This document shows, piece after piece, positions 1 to 5,965 of a stretch of 14,198 bases of DNA. Where the stretch lies: contig VBBA01000143.1 of the NCBI GenBank assembly GCA_005888675.1, positions 1 to 14,198 on the forward strand, written 5' to 3'. A program made the translations under genes and the position numbers. The stretch is from Candidatus Bathyarchaeota archaeon (GTDB taxonomy: Archaea > Thermoproteota > Bathyarchaeia > 40CM-2-53-6). Under the pieces are notes generated by a model. The model did no database searches, had not been told where the DNA came from, and saw nothing but the letters and a program-made list of their open reading frames with translations. Positions within the stretch are counted from its first letter, which is position 1. The number at the start of each line of letters is the position of its first letter.

Positions 1-1259
1 GAGACCACTAGGACGAGCAGAAAGACTCCGGCTATTCCAGCAGCAGCTATGGCGACTATCAACAAACCACCAAGCGGTGTTGGTACTATAGGAGAACTCG
101 TGGACACGGCAAAGTGTGCAACATAAGTTGGATCATGCTTCACACCATAGCCGGACCATGCAGGATAAGATACCCGGTAGAACAATCGAGAGGTGCCATA
201 ATTCAGGTCTGAGGTAGACGGTAGACCCGCGATATCGGGAAGCTTGTTTCTAACATAATCATCTACCCGAATTAGCGGAGTGTAATCCCCGCCACTGAAT
301 GCTCCAGCCGGCAACGAATTGACAGGCGAGGCGATATAGAGAGCCGGATGAATTTCGGTCGGAGTCTTGACGAGAGTATAGTTGTCCCGGAAACGGAACT
401 CGTACGTCAATCCATTATCCACTGATAACTGAGCAGCTGTCACCAATGAAGGAGAAGTACTCGTCTGCGAATCGTATGGGTTGCTCCCTGCAACAACGCT
501 CAACTGATGAGATGCTACTGCTAGGGTAGTATGCAAAAGTGAGAAGCTCAATCCTTGCAGGGTCACACCGGGATCAGTTGGCAGGACAAGAGCAACATTG
601 CCGATGTCATAGCTAGTCTTCAGATATGTTGTGTTCCCATTGAGACTGAAGTCGTACGAGAAGGATACATGGTCTATCGAAGTGTATGATGCAGCCAGGC
701 CTCCAGTGTAACCGTAATTGGGAGGAGAAGCTCTGATCAGTATCGCCTGGACATTGCCGTAGGTTACGCCCCAGCCGTAATGTGCCGTTCCGCTGGTGAT
801 AGTTTTCTGGACCGGGTTCACTGTAAACGTCTGGGACGCGTTCATGACTAAAAGATACTTGAGTTCGGTCGTACCGGCTCCATAATTCGCGTCTAGGTAA
901 CCGTTCCCGTTAGTGTCATTGTAGACTTCCATGGCCAAGAGAGCGTTCGCCACGAAAACCTTCGACCCTGAAGTTGTATTGTATCCCTGCCCCACGAAAG
1001 CGGAGACGGGCGACTGGACCTGATTAGAGTGCAGCGCCAGGAATATCGTGTGTGTCCCGTTGATATTGATCCAAGTATACCAGGCCTGAAGATACGGGAA
1101 TACATCCACGTCTCCACTCGCATACTCTTTCGAGAGATCGATAGACGAAGACTGTGCAGAAACAGAGTGGATGAGGGACGCTCGTGAAAAAACAGCTAAC
1201 ACTGCTATTATTGTTATCATCGAGGCCAATACGGTTCGTCTGCGAATGGGAGAAGACAT
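1..1259 (-). CDS. Exported surface protein with EF-hand-like loop (C-terminus cut by window edge)
   Basis: I translated this frame by hand: it is open from ATG at 1259 to the window edge (419 codons seen). Residues 1-35 form a signal sequence, basic (IRRRT, a weak twin-arginine look) and then hydrophobic, with likely cleavage near SVSAQ. The body is rich in Ser, Thr, Asn, Tyr and aromatic beta-strand-like segments with NxT/NxS sequons. Residues 115-123 (DTNGNGYLD) match a calcium-binding EF-hand or dockerin-type loop, with D1, N3, N5, G6 and D9. From about residue 395 a Pro/Ser linker leads into a hydrophobic helix (LLIVAIAAAGIAGVFLLVL) running off the edge, so the protein is probably membrane-anchored with its body outside the cell. 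GAGGG lies 6 nt before the ATG and a TATA box about 50 nt upstream. I do not recognise the family; function unknown. Shorter frames on this strand here are shadows. Confidence 0.85.
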   Translation of the reverse strand, partial: MSSPIRRRTVLASMITIIAVLAVFSRASLIHSVSAQSSSIDLSKEYASGDVDVFPYLQAWYTWININGTHTIFLALHSNQVQSPVSAFVGQGYNTTSGSKVFVANALLAMEVYNDTNGNGYLDANYGAGTTELKYLLVMNASQTFTVNPVQKTITSGTAHYGWGVTYGNVQAILIRASPPNYGYTGGLAASYTSIDHVSFSYDFSLNGNTTYLKTSYDIGNVALVLPTDPGVTLQGLSFSLLHTTLAVASHQLSVVAGSNPYDSQTSTSPSLVTAAQLSVDNGLTYEFRFRDNYTLVKTPTEIHPALYIASPVNSLPAGAFSGGDYTPLIRVDDYVRNKLPDIAGLPSTSDLNYGTSRLFYRVSYPAWSGYGVKHDPTYVAHFAVSTSSPIVPTPLGGLLIVAIAAAGIAGVFLLVLVV

Positions 1260-1302
1260 GCGATTCCCTCGAGCTGTTAGACCGTCCAATTCTGCGGCCT
1301 TT

Positions 1303-1314
1303 GGCCATTTAAGG
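1303..1314 (-). promoter_or_regulatory. TATA-type promoter of the surface protein
   Basis: Read on the minus strand the element is CCTTAAATGGCC. The TTAAAT core lies about 50 nt before the ATG at 1259, which predicts a leader of roughly 25 nt carrying the GAGGG ribosome site. Nearly the same element (CCTTAAATCGGCC) precedes the other anchored surface protein at 9276-9288. Confidence 0.5.
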
Positions 1315-1523
1315 CCCCACCACTTCTCTAGTGGACTTTGAACATAGTGGGACTTCGCGTACGAATGCCTGCAAAGACCCTGATGGTTCCCGGATACAGC
1401 GGGGATTCTGTCAACGCGTACTTTGTGTATCACGGCGCAAAATGTTTGCTGTATAACATGAATCTGACTGGACCCGTGCTTTTATGATATGTTGAGTTTC
1501 GAGGGATTGCACGCGTCCAGGAT

Positions 1524-2177
1524 TTACGCTAGGATGCGTGGCTTTGCAGCCAACACGTTTCTCGATAGCATATCGAGATGTACTCCCAGGCGACGCTTGA
1601 GATCCCTATAGCCTCGAATGGAGACAAACAGCCAACCCAGCGTTCCCAAGACTGACAAGAGCCAAAGAGTTTGAAAACCCGAGGCACCTGGAGACCTGAC
1701 GACTGCTGATATTATCATGTCAAAGAACAAGAATGTCCCTACGAACATCAGACTGAGAAGGGTCAAGACCCACCTTGTCTTGGAGACCAGCTTCCATGTA
1801 TGCCGCAGCCGCCCATCGTCATCGACCGCATAATACCGACCCGTATCATCAACCGCCATTCGAACCCAATAGTTATCTCGCCCATCGGGACGAACGCCCC
1901 CAGCAATCATCGTGACAGTTTGACCATCCCGGACGGGAATATCGACACCGGTCAATTGAATGGGTACTTCCCTACCGTCCTCGGTGAGTAGGAAGAACTC
2001 CTGCTTGACCACAACATTTGAAGTAACATGCGGGATAGAGTATCTATCGCCGCTACTCGTGGTGCCCGAAGAGTAAGAGGTATTGATGTATGTGTCGGAG
2101 CGTTTACTACTCGAAACGACTTTGCCTGTGATCGACGAAAACTGTACTTGTTTGCCGGAACGCGAGAACGGCTCCAT
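1524..2177 (-). CDS. Two-helix membrane protein with N-terminal Ser/Thr-rich soluble domain
   Basis: The protein has 217 residues from ATG at 2177. A TTG at 2189 would add four residues, and I see no clear ribosome site for either. Residues 10-130 are soluble and strand-rich: a V-SSSKRSDTY segment, a Ser/Thr/Gly stretch, then KQEFFLL-EDGREVPIQL and DIPVRDGQTVTMI. Two hydrophobic helices follow at about 137-159 and 168-187, then a basic tail (RDLKRRLG). The motif order resembles, from memory, a group of uncharacterised bacterial proteins, often on plasmids, that share the SSSK-SDTYV segment, a glycine/serine stretch and a DIP-RDGQ segment. That likeness has not been tested. No enzyme motif is visible. 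A transporter-associated or envelope-stress role would be a guess. The upstream RHH gene is on the same strand, 140 bp away. Confidence 0.8.
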   Translation of the reverse strand: MEPFSRSGKQVQFSSITGKVVSSSKRSDTYINTSYSSGTTSSGDRYSIPHVTSNVVVKQEFFLLTEDGREVPIQLTGVDIPVRDGQTVTMIAGGVRPDGRDNYWVRMAVDDTGRYYAVDDDGRLRHTWKLVSKTRWVLTLLSLMFVGTFLFFDMIISAVVRSPGASGFQTLWLLSVLGTLGWLFVSIRGYRDLKRRLGVHLDMLSRNVLAAKPRILA

Positions 2178-2228
2178 TTGGGCGTTCAACTAGACACTTT
2201 CCGACTGTATCATGCAATCCGTTCGCAT

Positions 2229-2237
2229 GCTATATGC
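2229..2237 (-). promoter_or_regulatory. Probable TATA box for the two-helix membrane protein
   Basis: On the minus strand this reads GCATATAGC. It is centred 56 nt before the ATG at 2177 and 44 nt before the TTG at 2189, within a short AT-richer stretch between two same-strand genes. Confidence 0.35.
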
Positions 2238-2320
2238 TTCTGTCAAGAACACTTAAGCTGCAGGCAATCATGTGCACTGGAATAGCGTGTTTGTTCGACA
2301 CTGCAATGAGATCTCTGTGG

Positions 2321-2911
2321 TTAGCCTTCGAAGCTGAAAGTCACAGAGTTGGGTCCCACTGTTTCGAACTTGACTGTTCGTGGGACTGTTTCCCTGATCA
2401 TTGTCGTGACGAATTCTTTGACGAATATTGAGAAGTTGAGGTTGACGTCGTGATGAACAGTGTAATAATGCATCTTTCCGTCATAACGGTGTTCGTAGGC
2501 GTCGAAGTGGCTGCTCCAGAGATCCAGGAACTGGAGGATGGTGCCGAGGCTTAGCTGCTGGTAGAGGTAGAGGACATGCTCTCGTCCGGAAGTCTCTGCG
2601 AAGCTCTTCCCGAGCTCTTCCAGTTCTGACTTGTCGAGTGACTTGAACGCGTCCCGTAGGAGGTCTTTACTGACGGGTATCAGGCCGAGCCTCCCAACGT
2701 AACGCCACCAATCCGCGTAGCGAGATAGGATTTGAGAAACCAGTGTATTGAGACTCGTCCGGTTCTTCTTCGCCTCCTCCTCAAGGTTCGCTCTGAGGAT
2801 GCTGTCAATGCGAAACGAAACAGTATCCGTTGTAATTCGCGGCCTAGATTTCTTGAACGTGGGCGAAGACGATGAGGATCGTTCCGATTGTTGTTTCGCA
2901 ACCACCCCCAA
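2321..2911 (-). CDS. Ribbon-helix-helix (CopG/Arc-like) regulator with conserved C-terminal domain
   Basis: This is a 196-residue protein. After a Ser/Lys-rich tail (1-27), residues 28-66 fit a ribbon-helix-helix DNA-binding fold: strand TVSFRID, helix A ILRANLEEEAKKN, turn RTS, helix B LNTLVSQILSRYADW. Residues 75-196 form a mixed alpha/beta domain (LGLIPVSKDLLRDAF; a H-LYLYQQL helix; VHHDVNLNFSIFVKEF; a closing strand pair ending VTFSFEG). Archaeal proteins of this two-part build are familiar from Thaumarchaeota; the C-terminal part may sense a ligand or dimerise, but no ligand residues are evident. The start codon is TTG (2911); a GTG two codons on is an alternative, and no in-frame ATG lies upstream. 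Paired heptamer repeats directly upstream could be its own operator. Confident as a regulator, target unknown. Confidence 0.85.
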   Translation of the reverse strand: MGVVAKQQSERSSSSSPTFKKSRPRITTDTVSFRIDSILRANLEEEAKKNRTSLNTLVSQILSRYADWWRYVGRLGLIPVSKDLLRDAFKSLDKSELEELGKSFAETSGREHVLYLYQQLSLGTILQFLDLWSSHFDAYEHRYDGKMHYYTVHHDVNLNFSIFVKEFVTTMIRETVPRTVKFETVGPNSVTFSFEG

Positions 2912-2913
2912 GA

Positions 2914-2972
2914 CTGAATCAGACCCCCCGTAACCCAGACATCGGGCCTTCTTCTCGTAACCTGCCTGAATC
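2914..2972. promoter_or_regulatory. Paired heptamer repeats upstream of the RHH regulator
   Basis: CTGAATC occurs at 2914-2920 and 2966-2972, and CGTAACC at 2929-2935 and 2956-2962, all in the same orientation. The two CGTAACC copies are nested between the two CTGAATC copies and abut the TTG start. RHH proteins commonly bind pairs of short repeats cooperatively, so this is a candidate autoregulatory operator. No binding evidence exists. Confidence 0.3.
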
Positions 2973-3484
2973 CGACGCGTTAAGCAGGGCTAGGGAGCTT
3001 GCAGAAGGGGGCAACAAGGCTGGAGTTAACAGCTAATCGATGTTCCGGTCCAGATTATAGCTTTGTCGGAATCACGTCATACCATTGAGTAGATTCCTTA
3101 AGAACCGTGATTGTAACCGCTCCACCTCGATAAGAGCTAAGATAGTTGTCGCCAGAGCTATCGGCAGTTCGAGCCATTCGGATGAGCGGATTGCCTTGCC
3201 TGTTCGTCAGAGCTATCTGATGACCTTGGGATAACTATTGTAAATCTTTATCAATTAATATCAATCCGGCTCAACCGGTCTAATCGATATGTCCAAGATT
3301 CTCCTCTCACTTGCCTTCCTTCTCTTAGAATGACTACCTCGCGAAGATGAGAGAGTTCGCTAAAGATCTGCTTCCCTCCTACTCTGGAGATATGCCGCTT
3401 GTGACCCAATGAGGCTGCACTGCGAACGTCTAGCGTTTCTCTTCATCAAGAAATGGAGGGGACGTGCAAAGCCTCGTAGCTCTT
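2973..3484. other. Gene-poor stretch between the RHH and CDGSH genes
   Basis: Apart from the short minus-strand frame ending at 3055, I find no convincing gene here. A 10-mer (CAGAGCTATC) occurs at 3153-3162 and 3208-3217. An AT-rich patch at about 3238-3262 resembles a promoter facing the short frame. I see no tRNA fold, T-run terminator or inverted repeat of note. Confidence 0.5.
3055..3177 (-). CDS. Small hypothetical protein or gene remnant (40 aa)
   Basis: From ATG 3177 to TAA 3055 this encodes 40 residues. The frame stays open upstream to 3234, giving up to 59 residues with a protein-like pattern throughout (QIALTNRQGNPLIRMA before the ATG side, then DNYLSSYRGG, AVTITVLKE and STQWYDVIPTKL). 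There is no start codon before the upstream TAG at 3235-3237, so either translation begins at the internal ATG, or this is the 3' end of a gene whose 5' part is lost. AT-rich sequence just upstream would fit either a promoter or a deletion junction. No family recognised. Confidence 0.35.
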   Translation of the reverse strand: MARTADSSGDNYLSSYRGGAVTITVLKESTQWYDVIPTKL

Positions 3485-3658
3485 CTAGGCAACCTTGACG
3501 TCCCTGGCCTCAGCCGTGAAACCATTCTTCTTGTGACTGCCATCACAATACGGCTTCATCGTAGATGCTCCACATCGGCACCAGGCTTGTACAACCTTTC
3601 CGTCAACTATGACGAGGTTCGGACCATTCTCAGTAGACTTGATCACAACACTCGACAA
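3485..3658 (-). CDS. CDGSH-type iron-sulfur protein (57 aa)
   Basis: The minus strand encodes a 57-residue protein from TTG 3658 to TAG 3485. Residues 27-42 read CRCGASTMKPYCDGSH, an exact fit to the CDGSH signature C-x-C-x2-S-x3-P-x-C-D-G-S-H, in which three Cys and one His hold a 2Fe-2S cluster. Flanking features also fit: an N-terminal GPNLVIVDGKVVQAW strand pair and a KKNGFTAE tail. It is a single-motif stand-alone form, cytosolic, with no signal or helix anchor. A nearly perfect Shine-Dalgarno (AGGAGGTGA) lies 9 nt upstream; a GTG four codons later is another possible start. It follows the MtrA-like gene by 35 nt on the same strand, so the two are probably co-transcribed. Roles known for the family include redox sensing and cluster transfer; the partner here is unknown. 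A 77-codon frame on the opposite strand is spurious. Confidence 0.88.
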   Translation of the reverse strand: MSSVVIKSTENGPNLVIVDGKVVQAWCRCGASTMKPYCDGSHKKNGFTAEARDVKVA

Positions 3659-3667
3659 AACGAAATT

Positions 3668-3676
3668 TCACCTCCT
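3668..3676 (-). promoter_or_regulatory. Strong Shine-Dalgarno for the CDGSH gene
   Basis: On the minus strand this reads AGGAGGTGA, complementary to the usual archaeal 16S 3' end. It lies in the 35-nt gap after the MtrA-like stop codon and supports the TTG at 3658 as a real start. Confidence 0.7.
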
Positions 3677-3693
3677 CGTGTCCTCTACCATTC

Positions 3694-4944
3694 CTAATCG
3701 ACGATCCGAGCAACCTTCGTCAAGATCACTAGCTGCTCCACGTGGACCAAACGATTCTCATCGATCCTACCACTAATCCGCAGCATTGATCCGGTCGCGA
3801 TCTCGCCCGCAACTCCCATGATAATTCGAGTGGACGGAGCCCACTCGGCCACGATTCGTTCTTGTGTCCGATGAAAAGCATTGAACGGCTCAGCCTCATC
3901 CGACACAAGGAAATCACCCGTAAACTTCTGGGGTCCGGAAATCTCGGAAACACTCAGCACAAGATCCACCTTCGAACCAGCACCGGCGGATTGTAGCTCC
4001 TGCAATGTAATCGGCTGACGAATAGCCGGCATCTTCGCAGGGATTTGCGGCTGGGAATCAGTAGGTTGCCTTTGCTCACTCGATTGCACCGGTGCTGGAG
4101 CCTCTAGCGTCTTGACAGGAGTCTCACTCGGACGCAAAGGTCTATCCTGATCATAACGTAATCCAAACTGCAAAGCGGTCTGCGCCTTCGCCAATTCCTC
4201 GCCTAGATAGCCCGCATGGCTAAGCTGTGTAACGAGACCCTCTCGCAAGAGACCGAGCAACATCGACGTTGCTCCACGTCCCCGCATCTCATGAGCCGGA
4301 GTATGATCCGGCAAGTAGTGACGCAGAACGATCTCTTCCTGTTCACGATCGAGACTGATCACAAAGTAGCCTTTGGGATCATACACAAGCGGTTCACGCT
4401 GACCTCCCGGTCGGATAGAGACGAAGTTCTCTCCTGTAGCGATCGGTCCGGCAGCCGTCCTACCATCCCCTTTGAAAACGCCCGGGCTCCTAGCAAATAG
4501 ACCACTAATGTTCTCTCTCAAAACCTCAACATCCTCCTCCCCCGTCCAATCGAGCACTTCCACCTGCTTCCGGAATTGTTTGATCTGATCCGGAGACAAT
4601 GTAGCCAGTACTGGATCATATCCTGCTGCACCGACAATCTTCTTCTCATCATCAACCCCATGCTCCGACAAAGCGACAAGAGACTGACCCGGTTTGAATA
4701 ATGGCGAGTCCCTACCACAGATCAACAAGAACCGAATAGCCGGATTCGCGGTAATATTCACAACAATCCGTGTAATCCCAAGATTGGCCGTATAGACCAT
4801 ACCCGCAATAGCCACCCCAGGAAGACCGACAAGTGGATTAACCAAGCGTTCCGATGTAAGGGCGCAAACTGCGACTGGTCCAGCTGGATCACCGACCTTG
4901 TAGGACCCGGCGATCACCGGCCACGAAGCAGCCACATTGCTCAC
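3694..4944 (-). CDS. MtrA-like / DUF4346 fusion protein with C-terminal OB-like domain
   Basis: The protein has 416 residues from GTG 4944. Residues 5-160 match tetrahydromethanopterin S-methyltransferase subunit A (WPVIAGSYKVGDP, VAIAGMVYTANLGI, NPAIRFLLICG, GQSLVALSEHGVD, IVGA). Residues 187-272 match DUF4346 (DPKGYFVISLD, LRHY, SHAGYLGEELAKAQTAL, YDQDRPL). A Pro/Gln-rich linker (273-310) leads to a strand-rich domain, 311-416, that looks like an OB-fold (KVDLVLSVSEI, GSMLRISGRIDENRLVHVEQLVI). Methanogen MtrA carries a corrinoid bound through His84 in a GxEVxGH motif. Here the aligned segment is CGRDSPLF, with Phe83 in place of His, so classical methyl transfer to coenzyme M is unlikely. 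There is no membrane anchor and no other mtr gene nearby. A TATA-like ATATAT 23-28 nt before the GTG predicts a leaderless mRNA. It probably forms an operon with the CDGSH gene and diverges from an HxlR regulator. Family call firm; function unknown. Confidence 0.88.
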   Translation of the reverse strand: MSNVAASWPVIAGSYKVGDPAGPVAVCALTSERLVNPLVGLPGVAIAGMVYTANLGITRIVVNITANPAIRFLLICGRDSPLFKPGQSLVALSEHGVDDEKKIVGAAGYDPVLATLSPDQIKQFRKQVEVLDWTGEEDVEVLRENISGLFARSPGVFKGDGRTAAGPIATGENFVSIRPGGQREPLVYDPKGYFVISLDREQEEIVLRHYLPDHTPAHEMRGRGATSMLLGLLREGLVTQLSHAGYLGEELAKAQTALQFGLRYDQDRPLRPSETPVKTLEAPAPVQSSEQRQPTDSQPQIPAKMPAIRQPITLQELQSAGAGSKVDLVLSVSEISGPQKFTGDFLVSDEAEPFNAFHRTQERIVAEWAPSTRIIMGVAGEIATGSMLRISGRIDENRLVHVEQLVILTKVARIVD

Positions 4945-4966
4945 AAACAGATAATCTCCAAAGTCA

Positions 4967-4972
4967 ATATAT
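4967..4972. promoter_or_regulatory. Symmetric TATA box between MtrA-like and HxlR genes
   Basis: The run ATATAT reads the same on both strands. On the minus strand it sits at the canonical distance for a transcript starting at the GTG of the MtrA-like gene (4944). On the plus strand it would start transcription near 4996, which is inside the HxlR frame if that gene began at ATG 4971. The ATG itself overlaps the element. Confidence 0.5.
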
Positions 4973-5474
4973 GAATGGGAAAGATACCAGTAGTATACTA
5001 GGACTGGAGAAAGTCTTGACCAGCGAAGGAATCAGATACAATACAGTAGCCGAGAAGAGATCCCTGAAAGGCTGCCAGGTCGGCCTAGATCTCGCAGCAA
5101 TCGGGAAGAAATGGACCTTTCACATATTGAGAAACATCGGAGTATTACACATCGACCGATTCAACCAGATCCTCCGATCCCTCCCCGGACTCACCCCCCG
5201 CGTCCTAATCATGCGCCTGAACGAGCTCGAAGATCGAGGCCTAATCAAATCAGTCACGATCAAACAGAAGCCCAGACTTGTGCGCTGGGAACTCACCGAG
5301 AAAGGAGAAGACACAGTCCCAATAGTCCAGGGCTACTTATCCTTCACCAGCAAATGGTATCCTAGCGCATCGTTGAAGAACCATCGTGCAGAAAAAGCCA
5401 AACAGCCGGACCTCCTCGGATTAATCGAACTAGCAGCTAAGGACCGCACGACGAACACTCTATCAACCAATTGA
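4971..5474 (+). CDS. HxlR-family winged-HTH transcriptional regulator
   Basis: The protein is 167 residues if started at ATG 4971. The HxlR signature is clear: C35-QVGLDLAAIGKKWTFHILRNI, then RFNQILRSLPGLTPRVLIMRLNELEDRGLI (helix-turn-helix) and a wing with RWELTEKGED. The conserved Cys is the thiol sensor in several redox-sensing HxlR proteins. In most relatives this Cys lies close to the N-terminus. A TTG at 5016 preceded by GGAGA would place it at residue 20, so the first 15 codons may be control sequence rather than coding. The C-terminal extension (about residues 120-167) is longer than usual and not recognised. Divergent, closely packed placement suggests it controls the MtrA-like/CDGSH operon and itself. 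The family usually acts as dimeric repressors or activators responding to electrophiles, oxidants or aldehydes; the signal here is not known. Confidence 0.9.
   Translation: MNGKDTSSILGLEKVLTSEGIRYNTVAEKRSLKGCQVGLDLAAIGKKWTFHILRNIGVLHIDRFNQILRSLPGLTPRVLIMRLNELEDRGLIKSVTIKQKPRLVRWELTEKGEDTVPIVQGYLSFTSKWYPSASLKNHRAEKAKQPDLLGLIELAAKDRTTNTLSTN
4991..5000. promoter_or_regulatory. TAGTATACTA palindrome, candidate HxlR operator
   Basis: This is a perfect 10-bp palindrome at the 5' end of the HxlR frame. It lies at the transcription start predicted from the ATATAT box at 4967-4972 and 19-28 bp inside that box, so a protein bound here could block both divergent promoters. The half-site resembles, from memory, TACTA/TAGTA operators of some bacterial HxlR proteins. 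Confidence 0.3.
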
Positions 5475-5500
5475 ATACACTAAGAGTCAATCCTATTCCT

Positions 5501-5546
5501 TTGTACCGATCCTGATGTGATCCTGACAATCCCATATTAGGTACAA
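5501..5546. promoter_or_regulatory. Repeat cluster upstream of the winged-HTH/membrane pair
   Basis: Two features overlap. GATCCTGA is repeated at 5508-5515 and 5519-5526, an 11-bp spacing that puts both copies on the same helix face. TTGTACC (5501-5507) and GGTACAA (5540-5546) form a 7-bp inverted repeat around them. The region precedes the TTG start at 5626 by about 80 nt. It is a candidate operator for either neighbouring regulator. Confidence 0.3.
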
Positions 5547-5625
5547 TCCGAGAATACTGATCCCAGCAGAGTCAACTCTTAATGTCCTCAACGGCCACGC
5601 ATAACACGTTCAAGGCGCCTTGTAA

Positions 5626-5964
5626 TTGGCGGTCGTCCACCCCGGGTCCGACACTTCATGGAAACGACTACTCTGGTACGTCCTCGCAGGATCCCGTGGC
5701 GGACCAAACCGTGGAAGGATCATCAACCTCATCCGGATCGAACCCCGGAACGTCAACCAGCTGGCTGAAGCACTCGACGTTCACTACCGAGTCGCGGAGC
5801 ATCATATTCGCGCTCTCGAAAAGAACCATATCGTCATTGCCTCCGGCGAACGTTACGGACGACTCTACTTTCTCTCCCCAGAACTGGAAGCTCACATGAA
5901 CATCTTCGACGAGATCTGGAACAAGATACAACCAACAAGTGCTGAGATGAAGAGGCAAGAGTAA
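5626..5964 (+). CDS. ArsR-like winged-HTH regulator
   Basis: The 112-residue protein starts at TTG 5626, directly after an in-frame TAA, so no longer start is possible. Residues 12-100 form a winged helix: RLLWYVLAGSRGG, then RGRIINLIRIEP, NVNQLAEALDVHYRVAEHHIRALEKNHIV (helix-turn-helix with recognition helix at about 52-66) and a wing GERYGRLYFLSPELE. A final amphipathic helix (NIFDEIWNKI) probably dimerises. Archaeal proteins of this kind are common in front of a small membrane protein, which is exactly the arrangement here: the next gene starts 1 nt after this stop. There are no metal-binding cysteines, so metal sensing as in classical ArsR is unlikely. Target and signal unknown. Confidence 0.85.
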   Translation: MAVVHPGSDTSWKRLLWYVLAGSRGGPNRGRIINLIRIEPRNVNQLAEALDVHYRVAEHHIRALEKNHIVIASGERYGRLYFLSPELEAHMNIFDEIWNKIQPTSAEMKRQE

Positions 5965-5965
5965 A

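Noticed and set aside
893..1308. Two minus-strand frames of 76 and 94 codons
   Set aside because: Both are out-of-frame shadows of the surface protein that is open from 1259 to the edge.
1365..1487. Plus-strand 40-codon frame between two minus-strand genes
   Set aside because: It has an ATG and reads plausibly, but there is no ribosome site, no promoter at proper distance and no recognisable pattern; chance is likely for this length.
3160..3190. tRNA T-arm-like GTTCGAGCC
   Set aside because: The flanking bases do not form a 5-bp T-stem, and no acceptor or anticodon arm can be drawn around it.
3464..3697. Plus-strand frame of 77 codons
   Set aside because: It lies exactly opposite the CDGSH gene, which has a full signature and ribosome site; the plus frame shows no family pattern.
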